From NCBI GenBank assembly GCA_023105745.1, contig JALGQZ010000011.1:44732698-44796697 (forward strand): 64,000 nucleotides of DNA, written 5' to 3'. Positions 1 to 11,605 of the stretch are shown here, piece after piece. The notes below the pieces were generated by a model. The model saw only the letters and a program-made list of their open reading frames with translations. It made no database searches and was not told the origin of the DNA. This stretch comes from Austropuccinia psidii. Lineage: Eukaryota > Basidiomycota > Pucciniomycetes > Pucciniales > Sphaerophragmiaceae. The translations under genes and the position numbers were made by a program. The stretch's first letter is position 1. Every line of letters begins with the position of its first letter.

Positions 1-1295
1 AGAAAATGGAGCTGATCCAAACCAGCTCAAAAGCTATCAAAAGAGATAGTAAAATCACCTTTTTACAAATATACAAGTCCCATAACCATAGGACAAATAA
101 TAGCAAAGTTATCCCTGCTCAAAGAAGTTACTGAGAATAAACCTTAATTTTCACCTCTCATCTGAAATCCAGAGGAAGAGGCTTAACCCCAGCAAATGGG
201 TATTGAAATTTAAGCTTTATTTCAGGGATATCAAATGGTACTAGCCAAACTTAGCTAGAACCAAAACTACAGAAGTTATGGCCAAAATAAGGTCAAATAA
301 GGCTGAATAAAATATTCACCTCTCATCTACCCTCTACATTTTTAGTGTGAGATACTTAAAGTGGGGTCATTTTGGAAAGAGGAAAATCAGGGCTTTCTGA
401 TGGTGTCATCCATTTCCCTGTATCTCATCTAGAACAAAAGTTATGGGACAAATAAGTTCCATACATATTTTGGGAAAATCATACATCTGAATAACAAAAA
501 TTGAACATGGCATAACTTTGCCATATTTAATATTACCCATACCAAATGAGGTACCATTGTGTAGATCTTCTCAAGCGCTACACAGTTAATCAACTTTGAG
601 CTCAATATCCTGAAAATTGACAAAGGTATAGAAGCTTCAAGGTTGAAATTACACAGTTTGGCCAATACACCTTTACTGTGGGATACTTTCCCATACATAT
701 GAGGTGTTAAGCAGACAAAGAAGCTTGTTCATACTTCAATACCTCATAGTTCATTCAATACTGGGGTGCCATACAGGCTCTGTACAGCATTCTATGCGTC
801 ATACACAACATAATAGGGCTTTGTGGTACCCAGATGAAACTTTTGACCCTGTATTGGGGAAAACTTCCCAGATGTGGTTTCAAAGACACATCTGAGCCCA
901 ATACAGAGCAGACAGGAAATTTGAAAACCACAAGCCAGTACCTTTAAGTGAAAAATCTTCACTTCCTTCACATGAAGTGGTCCAGAGGACCTTTCCACCC
1001 AATTTCAGGATAGAAAGGGCTCTTTCTCTGCCCAAAAGAGGAATCTCCATCCTGCTCTTGAATTCCTACATAGTACAACTTTCCAAAAACAGTTATACTT
1101 CTAATCTTAAGTATTGTAGTAGTTATTATTGTAACCCAACAGATAATGATTGCACCCAGGGCTTTCAATAGCACTCACCACCACTAAAATGCTTTAGTAA
1201 AGCCCTTAAATACTCTTTAAAACTCTTTTTAATCAATTTTCATCCAGGTCACAGTTAGAGTTAGAGTTTTATATACTATCTGGATGGAAAACAGT
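1..1295 (+). repeat. F-family LTR, cut by the window edge
   Basis: This stretch follows the two LTRs of element F (39971-41335 and 45008-46409) block by block and in the same orientation. Shared landmarks are the cataggacaaataat block near 90, the block 'accaaatgaggtaccattgtgtagatc' region near 540-570, an imperfect palindrome at 870-893, and the end region near 1180-1290. No F-type internal sequence follows; the next sequence is chromovirus gag on the other strand. It is therefore a solo LTR or the 3' LTR of an element that lies outside the window. The right end is approximate because the terminal CTGACA is not preserved. Confidence 0.7.
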
Positions 1296-1309
1296 CAATA
1301 CAACTGAAC

Positions 1310-2666
1310 ACATCATGATCTTCACTCAGGCTTTTCCCTGACTGGGAAATTTTCCTGATGGTTGGGCAAGCTGGTTTTGAAGCCTTGTGAAATAAGCCTC
1401 AAGACTATTCTTCCAACCACAATAGGAAAACAAGCCCTCCTTGAATGTTCTTGCTTTGTCAAAACCCAGAAACTTGAAGTCCTTATTAAGTAAAGAAGAA
1501 TGGGACTTTTCCCTCTTCTGGAAATAAAAATTCTTCTTCTTTTGATTTGAACTTGAACAATTTTGAGGATGAGAGGAAACTGCCTTTGAGGCTTCAGGTT
1601 TCTTCTCTTTAAAATAATTCTTCTCCTTTTGCCTCTAATGTAACCTGGTATCAAGCTTCAGGGTAATGTCCATTAAGTCTTGAAGAGAATCAATTCTTGA
1701 AGGATGCGAGGCAAATTGATCCAGAATTCTGGAGGCCAATACCTTCCTGAAATGATTGATGAGAGCCTTTTTACCCCAATCTCTGATTATTGAAACTACA
1801 CTTCTGAAATAAGCAATTTAAAAAAATACATGTCCACCTTCTTTCATTATTAAGGCATCCAACTCTGCTTCAGCTTTTCTGACTTCATTTGGGTCCCAAA
1901 TAGAGTAGAGAGTTGAGATTCAAATGATGCCCAATTACTGAGAAGGTATGCTGGTTCTTAATTGGTGAGATGGGAAAGATAAGGATGAATCCATTTTGCA
2001 GCCCTGCCACTGAGAAATAAAGTGGCATAGAGAACTTTCTTCCTATCTTCAGAGAAACTTTCCTGATCATTATAAAATATAATCTGACAAGACTGAATGA
2101 AGCTTCTGACTTTGAGGGGTTGCATCCCATCAAAGCATTCTAATGCTCTCATAGATGTAGTATTGAAGGCTGGTGGTTTTGAATCTTCAGGGGATCAAGC
2201 TGCTTGAAGATTGTCCATAATTTGAGTAATCTGCTGCGTAATGGCTAATGAAGCTTGTTCATATTAATGAGAGACAGGCTGATTAGACTGGGTTAGAGCT
2301 TTCCATGCCAGTACCTTGAGGTTCCCCCACAGGAGCAGTAACAACTTCAGTACCATAAGACTCTTCCTCTTCCACAGAACTCACCTCCTCCTCTTAAAAG
2401 TCTTCACCAGGACCTTTGAAAGTGGTCCTTGAAATTCCTGGAAAAGCACCAACTACTCCTAAAAATTAATGGGATCTTCTTGGACCTCTTCCTTCCTTCC
2501 TGGATGGTGCTTCTTCTTCCAAATTTGCTCCTCTTTCTAAGTGGGCCCTCAGTTGAGGAACCTCTGGGGTGCCATCAAGAGGAGCTCTTGGAGTTGGAGT
2601 AGGGACAGCTTGAGCTCTGGCCTGAGATCTTGCCTTCCTTGCAAGAGGTTAGTGTTGGACAGGAAT
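1310..2666 (-). pseudogene. gag pseudogene of chromovirus A
   Basis: Structural protein (Gag) remnant. Read on the minus strand it starts at 2666 where the expected ATG is ATT, followed by PVQH and an Arg/Gln/Pro-rich N-terminus like that of B's gag. The capsid block is clearest at 1958-2152, with RSFIQSCQIIFYN, SEDRKK and GRAAKWI, matching RGFIQSCQLIFHN, SDRKK and GRAGKWI in B. The Lys/Ser-rich stretch before the zinc knuckle lies at about 1330-1650 but is spread over several frames. It carries stops and frameshifts, and the 3' end is missing. Nothing suggests it is translated. Confidence 0.75.
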
Positions 2667-3406
2667 TATTTTCATAATAAAATGAAATAGAATGAATAAA
2701 AATCAAAATTTGAAGGTGAAAGACTTGAGGCAATTCAAAAGGGAATCTTGAAGTCAAAATTAAAATCAATATCTTGAAGAAAAATCAATGAGTCAAAATG
2801 AAAAATTCAGGTAAATCAATCAATAAAATGGAAAATTAAATCTTGAAGTCAATAACCTAATATGTCAAATAAGTAAAAGTCAAAATCTTGCATAAAAATT
2901 GATCAATAAATTGAATTATTGAGGAAAATAAATTTAGGTCAAGAATCTTGGTGTGAAAAATCAGCAGGATCAATGAATCTTCAGGTTGATCAACTTTCTT
3001 GAAGTCAATATCAATTTCACATTGAATAAATCAATCAAATACAATAAAGTGGATTATTCCCAAAGAATCAAAATTCTTGAAGAATGAATCAAAAAGAATC
3101 TTGATGTGAAGAATGTTTCTGAATGAAATTTGATGATCAATTTTAAAATCAAATGAAAATAAAAACCTGAATTATAAATTAAATTAATTTGATTATTTTA
3201 ATAAATAATTTTAAGAGAAACAAAAATAAAAATGGGTCATCTTTTAATTTTTCAAGAATGAAGAATGAATGAGAAAAAATTAAGAGGTGTCAATAAATCC
3301 TTAAGTTCATAAGCATTAAAGAGTCATAATTTCAATGAAGCAAGTGAATAAAATGATAAGGAATGAATGAACAGAATGGAAAGAAATTATGAGTTAATTG
3401 ATATAA
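2667..3406 (-). other. Leader (5' UTR) of chromovirus A with primer site
   Basis: About 740 bp between LTR and gag, made largely of imperfect TCAAT/TTGATT runs, like the leaders of B and E. On the minus strand the first bases after the LTR read ttatatcaattaactc, close to the self-priming site of B (tattttaattaact). No ORF of interest. Confidence 0.55.
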
Positions 3407-4480
3407 TTTCACAGGGGCTCTTGGGAAAAACAAGAGTCATCTGGAACTTAGTAATCAGGGAACTCACTTGGAATACTCCAAAGATTGAAGGATGATAAAA
3501 TAAAACAATACTCAATTTCTCTAAGAAATATGCAAGTACAAGATGAAACACAATAAGAGAAAAGGGAGCCAAATGGCCAAAGCGCCAACAAAGTAAGTTC
3601 TTAATCACTTTTTTAACCTTCCAGAAAAAACAATGTAATTATCAAGGGATATTACCACCAATATCCACTTACAGGAAAAGAAATAAAGTGAAAGGTGCTA
3701 AATGACTGACTTGATAATATCAGTATTCAATTAACAAAAATGAACAGATAAATAAAGATAAAATATAATCAAAATAAATTTATTAACTTGGAAAAAAACC
3801 CACAGGGTCAAGGGAGGCTAGCATATGTGAAAATTTGAGAGCTTGACTCCTCCAGGCTGGCAGACAATCTGTATTGAATAATGGAAGATGTATTCATTGT
3901 CTGATGGAATGTATACCTTGCCAAAATGAGAATTGAACTGGGTTGAATGATCCTCCCATTGTGTATGATTGACAATGGAGGTCTTAATTAATCCAGACTG
4001 TATTGAATAAATTTGGTGGCCAAGGTGTATTGATGGAGCATTGACACTTGGAAAATTGTTTCAGAACTGCCACTTGAGATCCCTTGAGAATTAACTTCCA
4101 GGATTCCCTTCGAGGAATACTATTAATGATAATATCCACTGACTTCTTGATGGCCTCATTGGTATTTGAGGGTAATACTTGTCCTTCAGACTTGATGAAC
4201 CCTCTGGATGAAATAATGCCTTGATGACTTATGGAGTGTTGGAATAACCATCTGATATGGGCACCATTGGATTTCTGGTCAAAGAAGATGCATAATGTGG
4301 TATAACACCATTTATGGAGCTTTTTGGTATTGATGGTTGAAAGTCCCCAAAGGTCTTTGAAAGGGTTCCAGGAGGATTATGCATGAAAGTTGGGTTTTGG
4401 GTAGCTTCAGAGGTTTCAAGGTGTTCTGCATTTTTGGCCAAATACACCTTGTACAGTCTCAAAACTGTATTTGTGCAAAG
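3407..4480 (-). repeat. 5' LTR of chromovirus A
   Basis: The low-coordinate end (tttcacaggggctc, plus strand) is a decayed form of the LTR end seen in B (reverse of gagcccctgtgaca). On the minus strand the block cacatatgctagcctccc followed by tccaagttaataaa at about 3790 matches the TATA/RNA-start region of B. The outer boundary near 4480 is a guess based on length. Confidence 0.5.
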
Positions 4481-4590
4481 TGCACAAATCTTTCATTTAA
4501 GCCTCAAATGGCCTGATATGATCATTTGGTAATATTTCCCATAATACAGTTGCAAAATGGAATAAATGGGCTAAATGTGCAAATTGCACA
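4470..4590. promoter_or_regulatory. Two palindromes TGTGCAAANTGCACA
   Basis: A palindrome with arms TTTGTGC/GCACAAA lies at 4470-4488, and a second with arms TGTGCAA/TTGCACA lies at 4576-4590, about 100 bp away. Two near-identical palindromes this close together suggest a dimeric protein-binding site, perhaps in a retroelement LTR or UTR. This is inference only. Confidence 0.3.
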
Positions 4591-4849
4591 AATTTGTGTT
4601 TAAAGCTTAAAACACCAAATACAGGCTTTTGGGCTGTATTTCCCCTGTTCACTGGAAAATACTAAAAGTTTCCCAAAAGAAGATAAGGGCCAGGAACGGA
4701 CTGATAATGATAAAGGGGCCAAGCTGGCCCCAGATGGTGAAATGGCCATAAAAAGCCAAGAAAAATGAAATGACCAATTTGGCCAAGAATGATGGATAAA
4801 AAATTGATATGCCATATGGAAGTTCAAGAGGGTGATTTCCATTGCTGTG
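4591..4849. other. Unassigned repeat-derived stretch
   Basis: No gene seen. It contains AATACAG and 'ggccat' motifs like the LTR and 3' UTR parts of the chromoviruses here, so it is probably a remnant of one of them. It ends abruptly where element C begins inside the reverse transcriptase. Confidence 0.35.
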
Positions 4850-7759
4850 ACACTATTGAAAGCTGAATGCTATTACTAGGAAGAACATGTATCCTTTTCC
4901 TCCAATGTACCAGCTTCTTACTGTCTTCAATGGCTCCACTATCTTCTCCAAGATATATTGTTTTGGTATTTATAGTCTCCTTAGAATTACAGAGGAAGAT
5001 GAGCACTTTACTGCCTTCAGAATAAAAAATGATAGTTATCCTATTTTGCCATATCAATTCTCCTGCTTTGTTCAAAAATATTTTGAATGATATTTTTGCA
5101 GATATTTTTTATATTTTTTAGTAGTTTATCTAGATGATATCATGGTCTTCTTTAGCTCTTAGGAGGAACATGTCAAACATGTGGCGTCTGTCCTCCAAAG
5201 GCTGAGGGAAAATAATTTGTTTTCAAAATCCTCCAAGTGTGTATTTCTTGCCTAAAGTGTGGATTACCTTGGTTATTTTTTTTTCAAGAGATGGACTCAA
5301 TATGTACTCTTCAAAAGCTGAACAAATCCTTAATTGGGGACAACCCAGAAACAGAAAGTAACTTCAATCCTTTCTTGAGTTTGCCAACTTCTAACACTTT
5401 TTTATTGAAGCTTACTCCAAAAGAGCCCTTCTCTCACATCTCTACTCAAAAAAGATGCTCCTTTCACTTTCAACAAGAAATCTCTTAGTCAGTTTTGGTT
5501 ACTCAAAGAATATTTCAACACTTCTCCTATCCTATCCCATTTTAATTCTCCTCTTTCTGATATTGTAAATACTGATGCTTCTGATTATTCCTTTGGTGCT
5601 TTATTGAGTCATGTGAATGACTCAGGAAAGAATCCAAAGAAACTCCAACCTTTTCTTGGCTTTTCCAATCTATATTTTCATTTGATTAAACATTACTCCA
5701 AAAAACACTTCTATCACTTCACTTCTCACAAAAGATGTCCCTTTCACCTTCAATGAAGAAGCTCTTAGTAAGTCTCAATTACTCAAAAATTCTTTCACCA
5801 CCACTCCTATCATTTCCTAATTTAATCCTTCTCTACCTACTCTTCTATATACTGATGCTTCTGATTATTCCTTTAGTTATGTACTGAGTCAGGTAAATGA
5901 CTAAGGAAAGCATCCCATTTATTTTAATAGTTACAACCTCTTCCCAGCTGATCATAGCTATGAGATTCATTATAAGGAGCTCCTTGGCATAGTTTAGCCT
6001 CTCCAGCACTGGAGAGCTTTTTCCTTTCTCTTTCAAATCCTTTTGAAGTCTTGAAAGACAAATCTTCTCTTCAGTATTTTATGTCATTCAAAGTTCTTGC
6101 TTGCTGCCAGGCCGTTTGGGCTGAATTCCTCTCTTGATTTCATTTCTCCATCACTTTTGACCCAGACAGGCTAGCCACTTTACCAGATGCCTTGTAACAT
6201 CAAGTAAAGTTTACTCTGAGAGGGGGTGGACTTTATCACCAAAAACACCCAAAATTTCCATCAAGTACCTGAGCAAGATGAAATTCAAAAATCAAGGTTG
6301 AAGTTTTCTCATATTTAGTGGATTAAATTCAGAAGGAAGTATTACAATAAAATCAGTATAAAGAAATACTCAAGCAATTAGGAAGAGGTGAATAAATTCC
6401 AGATTATTATCTTGAACCTAAATCAAAATTAATTTTATTCAAAGATAGAGTAGTCATTCCAAGAAATGAAGAAATCCAATTGGAAATTTTTCAGAAGCTT
6501 CATTACTTACCATTGGCTGGCCATCCCGGCCAAGAGAAGACCCCCAAGCACATCAAGAGGGATTTCTATTGGGCTGGAATTAATCAATCCATTAAGTACT
6601 ATGTGCCCTCATGTCAGAAAGGCCTCCAAAAGAAGTTTGGATTACTCAAGCCTCCTCAGATCCCATCGTTTCCTGGAAATTCATGATCAATTGACTTCCT
6701 CACTCAATTTCCATCTTCAAACAACTTTGATTTGGTTTTAAAACTTGTGAAAATAATTTCAAAATTGGCAATATTCAGACCAGCTTATGCCATAATAACT
6801 TCCTTGGACTTAGCTAAAATCTTCATAAACCATCTCTTTTCAAAGAATGAACTTCCAGTAAGTATTGTTAATGACAGAGGTTCCTTATTTGTTTTATTGT
6901 TCTAGACCAATTTATGTCAGAAGCTCAAGATATCAAGAGATCTTTCAACTGCCTTCCACCCTGAAACATATGGACAGACAGATAGAGTATATAAGACTAT
7001 AGAACAGTAATTTCATATGCATTTCAATTACCATCCAGATGACTGGAACACCTGGATCCCTTTTGATGAATATTCCTACAACAATTCAGAATTTTCATAA
7101 AAAAAATAATCACCATTTTCACCATTTATGGAATACATCACAGCATTTACTCGGTCGGTATTTCTAAAGAAATTCCTGCTGGAATGTTATAAACAAAACT
7201 CCAATCAGTAAAGAGAGTTATAAAACAGGAATTAGAGTCATAAATAAAGCCTTTTAAGAAGTATGTGGATAGAAATAGGTAAATTTCAGCTGATTTTCAA
7301 CTTGGGGAGAAATTATGGCTAGGCTCAAAGAATATCAAGAATGCTAGACCCACCAAGAAGCTCTCAGAAAGATGGTTGATCCCTTCTGAAGATATTCAGA
7401 ATGCTGTCAGCTATGCATATCACCTCAAGCTTCCTTGACAATGGAAGTCAGTTAACCTTGTCTTTTATGTGTCCTTATTCCACTATCTCAAATAAAAAGT
7501 AATTGCCTCCACCATTAGCTCTAGTCAAGGCGCAAGAAGAATGAAAAATGGCTCAGGATGGAGGGAATTGGCTCAGGTTGTGGATTCAAAACTCAAGAGA
7601 GGTAGATTATGGTATCTTATAGAGTAGAAAGTATTCAGTGAAGACCCAGAAAAAACCACTTTGAAACCAGCTTCAAGCCTTACCAACTCACCAGACCTGG
7701 TCAAGGATTTCAGCTCAATGTATTCCAATAATCCTGGCGCAAATGTCTCAAGAATTTGA
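4850..7759 (+). pseudogene. pol pseudogene of chromovirus C
   Basis: Remnant of reverse transcriptase, RNase H, integrase and chromodomain. The RT starts at the motif equivalent to RKNRYPVPPM in B; its catalytic box YLDD is intact at 5127-5138, unlike the other RTs in this window. The RNase H part is disturbed by an internal duplication (5361-5925). The integrase shows the HHCC region (LPLAGHPGQEKT near 6500), then DFLTQFP, NDRGSLF and a TIEQ glutamate site. The chromodomain lies near 7570-7759 (VVDSKLKRGRLWYLIE, then DPEKTTLKPASSL). There are many in-frame stops and frame changes. It terminates with TGA at 7757-7759. It aligns throughout with B. Confidence 0.85.
5361..5925 (+). repeat. Internal tandem duplication in C pol, period about 280 bp
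   Basis: The segment from the RT thumb/connection to the first RNase H aspartate occurs twice. The block actgatgcttctgattatt starts at 5571 and again at 5851, exactly 280 bp apart, and flanking blocks (tttcttg..tttgcc; gact.aggaaag) repeat with the same period. B has one copy. The two copies have since diverged. Confidence 0.75.
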
Positions 7760-8433
7760 ATTATGGTTCTGGTCGTAATTGCATTTTATGAAAGTAAGTT
7801 CCTCTCCTGGTATGCACCTTCCAGAGGGTATTCCACCAAGCTTGTTATAAGCATCACATTGGCTAGTTTTTGAGCACTTTTCAAATCCCGTAGACAGTCC
7901 AGAAGCCCTTGAAACAATGGTACCCTCAGTTTGGACCTTTAAAATGAAGATCTGGCCCATCTGATTTCTTTCTTTCCATTTTTTTCTATTTTACACCAAT
8001 AATGGTTTTTTCAAGTCTTTATTTACATCAAGTAATTTGTTATGGAAAATTTATTCTTCATCTTTCTTGGTGGGAAGTGGAAGTCATGAAAGTAAGTTGT
8101 ATCTCCTGGTATGCAACTCTGAGTGTCTTAACTTCTTGTAAAACCAAAACTTGGCCACTCTGTGAGCAACAAATGCTTGGTTTTATCTTTTCAGGAGAAT
8201 TATGGACAAAATGAAGTAGCTCACCTCAAGAAGGAAAAATCTCAGATAACCTCTTTATTATCCTTTCTTTACTTTATTTTTTCTATCTATTTTATTTCTC
8301 ACCTTTATTGTTTTATGTTTTAATTTTTTTCTTTAAAAGCAGAAGGATTCCCTCCCTTATCATGTATTGGGAGGTTCAATTTTCTTTCTTCTATCAGTGA
8401 GAAGTAGGGCTAAAGGAAAAACCAAACAATAAA
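7760..8433 (+). other. 3' untranslated region after pol (C)
   Basis: No coding sequence seen. Blocks such as gaaagtaagttcctctcctgg and the poly-T/poly-A-rich tail match B at 17460-18100 and, reversed, E at 20900-21330. This conserved UTR marks the end of pol in all three chromovirus copies. Confidence 0.6.
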
Positions 8434-9528
8434 CTAATAATCTCTACCCAAATAGTCTAAGGCTCTCTGGAAATCATTAATTAGCTCATCTTTATGCCAT
8501 AGAAACTTGGAAGCCATCTCTTCTGAAGCTGTCCCAGGAATCATTTGGTAGTTTTCATAGACTATCATCTCTCTACTACTCCTGTCAGCCCTCCTGAGAA
8601 TTCCTCCCACAAACTATTGAGCTTCATTACCCATATTTGGATCCTCTCTTGTAACTCTTTCAGGCCAATGATCTCTTCTTTGAAACACTTGGGTGTCTGG
8701 CAATGGTAATGGTGATCCTTCAGCTCTACTACAATTGGAGGTGCTGGCCATTAGGTGAAAGCTATTGGAGGGAGGTACCGGGAAGCTAGGACAGGTGGCC
8801 TAGTGGTAGATGGAGTCTGTTTGGGATGGGGAACGGAATATAGAACAGTAGAAAGCCTGGGTTGGAAGCTTCTGGGAGTACTTAGGATGACTTGACTGTG
8901 GAAGTTTCTGGAAGTTGGTTGAGTAGGGGGTACAATTTTGAGTTGGCCACTGGTATGATTCAAGACTTAAACTTCTTCACCATCCAATGCATCACTACCT
9001 TCACCATCAGAATAAGTTGGCTAAACTTCAATCCTTCTGATTCTCTTCACTAATCATTGGCTGTCAATCTTGGAGATGGAAACCTCTGAGCTGGAGTTTA
9101 TTAGCCTCCCATAAGTGGGAATGACCCCTCCAACATTGTTCCATGTTAAAAAATTCCTCTTACTGGATCCAGTCACTAAATCGAATCATAATTACAATTC
9201 CATTCAAGAAATCATGGCACTCACAATTGGAATACCCAGAAGTATAATCAGGGGTGGGATCCTCAGAGACTGGGAGCTCTACTCCAAAAAGTCCATCCTT
9301 TTTACTGAAGAAAACTTTTCTTATGTTCAAAGTTGGTGCTCCTCAACAATGGAAAGGCTTTTTACCAACACAGAAGTGGTGGCATTTTGAATACCTGGGA
9401 TTGAAAGGTTGAAAGCAAGTGTTCCTGCACTTCAAGCATTCAGTACAGGGAGGGTCCAAGACTTCAACCTCCTTATAGCCATCATAAACTTGGGATGGAT
9501 CAAAGAAGCCATTGCCCAAGGTGAGCAC
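8434..9528 (-). pseudogene. Antisense ORF of chromovirus C, zinc-cluster-like
   Basis: Minus-strand coding remnant lying between pol and the 3' LTR of a plus-strand element, hence antisense to pol. The N-terminal part (9343-9528) has cysteines spaced C-x2-C-x6-C-x10-C-x3-C-x7-C, close to the fungal Zn2Cys6 cluster (C-x2-C-x6-C-x5-12-C-x2-C-x6-8-C), with GKKP between the last two. A Ser/Pro/Gln-rich middle (8751-8963) follows. The C-terminus ends with MIPGTASEEMASKFLW, DELINDFQRALDYLG and a TAG stop at 8434-8436. The middle has stops and frame breaks. The C-terminal motif recurs in the plus-strand copy at 20250-20672. DNA binding is inferred from the Cys pattern; a Gag-like role is also possible. 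Confidence 0.65.
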
Positions 9529-10448
9529 AATAAATTTTAGATGCCCAAACCATGAAGTACAAAAGGGGACAGTGCATATGGGGGATATTCAGTTAGTGGA
9601 GTCAGTTTTTCACTCATTTCTGGATTCAATGGGAAGTAAAAGTCATTTTAGTCAGAGGAGAGGTCAAGAAGTTGCCAGAAGTCATCAAATCTTTGGCCAT
9701 AAAAGCCATTATGGCCCGCATGAAAGTCCTCAAAATGTGTCTTAAAATGGCTTTGGGACCCCCTCTCATCAACTCAGGACCTTCTCCTAAAATCTGGGAA
9801 AGGTCTCTCCTTTTTGGCCCTGGACAGCCCCGATTTTCTGGGTACTTGGACCCCTGAAACCTCATTAATTTGGGCCCAGGGGTGTCAAATGCATGCTAGG
9901 GGCCTTTTATAGACCGTAAGGGCTGTGGAGTATAAAGACCCAAAATGGCCAATCTTTCAATGAACCCCATGAAGACCAGAAAAGAAGAAAATGTCCAAAA
10001 TTGCCATCAAAGCCGTTTGGGGCCATTTTTGAGGGTTATGGGGACTAGACCCCTTTCCATAAAGACTTCAAAATGTGAAAAAACCTCAAATTTCCTCAAA
10101 CATGGCCATTTATTTAGGTATGGCCAATTCAAGAATAATAACATTCATATGTTCATTTGGTATCAATTTTTGAGCTGAAAACAACTACAGCCTCCCTTTT
10201 TGGAATTTCCCCCAAGGAAAACTCCGAGGATATTGATTTTGGACAATCAATGACTAAAGACCAAAACATTGACTCAAAATGGAAAATACTTACTATTATG
10301 AAGGGTTGAAGAGTTTATAAATGAATTAAACAAACATAAAATTAAAATTGAAGAATTTTGAGAAAAATGTGGGGAAAATTGGATGACACTCAAGGAATTT
10401 GGTATATGATGGTGTTCAGGAACCCACAAGTTTCAAGAGGGGAAATCT
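9529..10448 (+). other. Distal 3' region of C with polypurine tract
   Basis: No gene recognised. It contains repeated ggccat/atggcc words. At 10431-10448 the sequence tttcaagaggggaaatc sits directly before the LTR start TGTCACAG, matching the polypurine tract of B (tttcaagagggggataa). Confidence 0.5.
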
Positions 10449-11068
10449 GTCACAGAAACTATTGGGGGTGCAGGGTATTCGATCTTAAACCCACTCAAAA
10501 TCACCAAGTCTGAAGATCCTTTCTTTTCCTGAATATCCAGTTTCAGAAGTCTTCCTTTGAAAAATTTATACAGTTGGATTTTCCAATACAGCCTTTTCAC
10601 CACTTTTACATTCTGGATCCATAAAATACAATCTTGGATACACAAGCCTGGAACTGTATGATCACCCAACTTCACCACCCCTCTTGTACAGACCCTGTGC
10701 ATCCATACAGGGCCTGTATTATCCAAATCAATACAATCAAGTAATCATTCCAGGAAAATTCACTTTTTGTAATATATATTGTGAATTCTCACATATAACA
10801 GCCCCTCTTCCCCCCTCTGGGAACTTGTCCACAGTTGATTGATATATTGGATTTATTATTTTTTTGTAATATCCTATTTATGAGTATCAATTGAATATTT
10901 GCATCTTTCCTCACCTTTTCAGTATAGCTGTGGTGGCCATATCCTTATTAACCTCTTCCTTTCATTCTGAAAGGTTGAAACAGTGGACTTAGGCTTGTTT
11001 TTGGTTGTCTCCTTCCTCTTGACCATTCTGAGCCCTCTGCACATAAGTCTCACTTTACTGAGTTCTAT
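10449..11068 (+). repeat. 3' LTR of C, part before insertion B
   Basis: Starts TGTCACAG after a polypurine tract. Contains the LTR landmarks seen in B: 'acatataacagcccc' (TATA region), 'acagttgattgatatattgg' (RNA start region near 10841) and 'tggtggccatatcc' near 10930. It stops at the TSD tctat, where element B was inserted. Confidence 0.75.
11064..11068 (+). repeat. Target-site duplication of B, left
   Basis: tctat directly before TGTCAC; identical tctat at 20003-20007 directly after GTGACA. Confidence 0.9.
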
Positions 11069-11604
11069 TGTCACAGCCATGGAGACAGGCAGGGCATTAC
11101 CACTCATTACTAATGGAAAATCTTCCAACACCTAATCAGCAAGGGGTTTCATTGAATATTCACCAAATACTTTTTCAACTCTCAATACAGCTCAAACACC
11201 AGGCTGGCACTTTTTCACATATACCAGCCCCCTTTCACCCACCTGGGGGTTTTCCCCCAGTTAATTAGAATATTGGATTTATTATTTAATATTATTTTAT
11301 TAATTATTAAGTTAGTCTTTGCATTCCCTCACCTGTTCAGTAGATTCCTGGTGGCCATATCCTTTATTAATCCTTTTCTCTTTTCTGAACAGGTTGAAAA
11401 AGTGGTACAGGATTATTTGTGGTTGGCTCTTTATTATTGATTTTGTTTTTCTCTCATATCTTTTTATGCTTATTATTTTATGACTAGGAAATTATTATCT
11501 TATTTCATTACTCTTATCAATTGAGTATTTTATTCTGAGTCCTCCATAAGTAAGTCTGTTCTCTGAGTGCCAGGCCCCCTTCATTTAGAAGAGCCCCTGT
11601 GACA
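11069..11604 (+). repeat. 5' LTR of B (536 bp)
   Basis: Ends TGTCAC/GTGACA. Compared with the 3' LTR it lacks about 188 bp after 'ctcaatacagctcaa', where the 3' LTR holds a run of AATACAG words. Elsewhere the two LTRs differ at only scattered positions. The length difference implies deletion in the 5' LTR or expansion in the 3' LTR after insertion. Confidence 0.9.
11218..11272 (+). promoter_or_regulatory. Predicted promoter and RNA start of B
   Basis: catatacc at 11218-11225 occupies the place of the TATA box; element E has CACATATAAAAG at the same position. The predicted transcript start is AGTTAATTAGAAT at 11259, about 40 bp downstream, chosen because its sequence is complementary to the site just after the LTR (11606-11619). 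The intervening 'cctgggggttttccccc' could form a small hairpin. Confidence 0.5.
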
Positions 11605-11605
11605 T

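Larger units (their letters stand above)
1310..4480 (-). mobile_element. Chromovirus A, 5' fragment (Ty3/gypsy)
   Basis: On the minus strand this holds an LTR (right), a long leader and a gag that breaks off in the nucleocapsid region next to the F-type LTR. The gag, leader and LTR end match those of element B in this window. No pol of this copy is present. The right (outer) LTR boundary could not be fixed: the LTR start that B shows (TGTCACAGCC) was not found. Confidence 0.7.
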
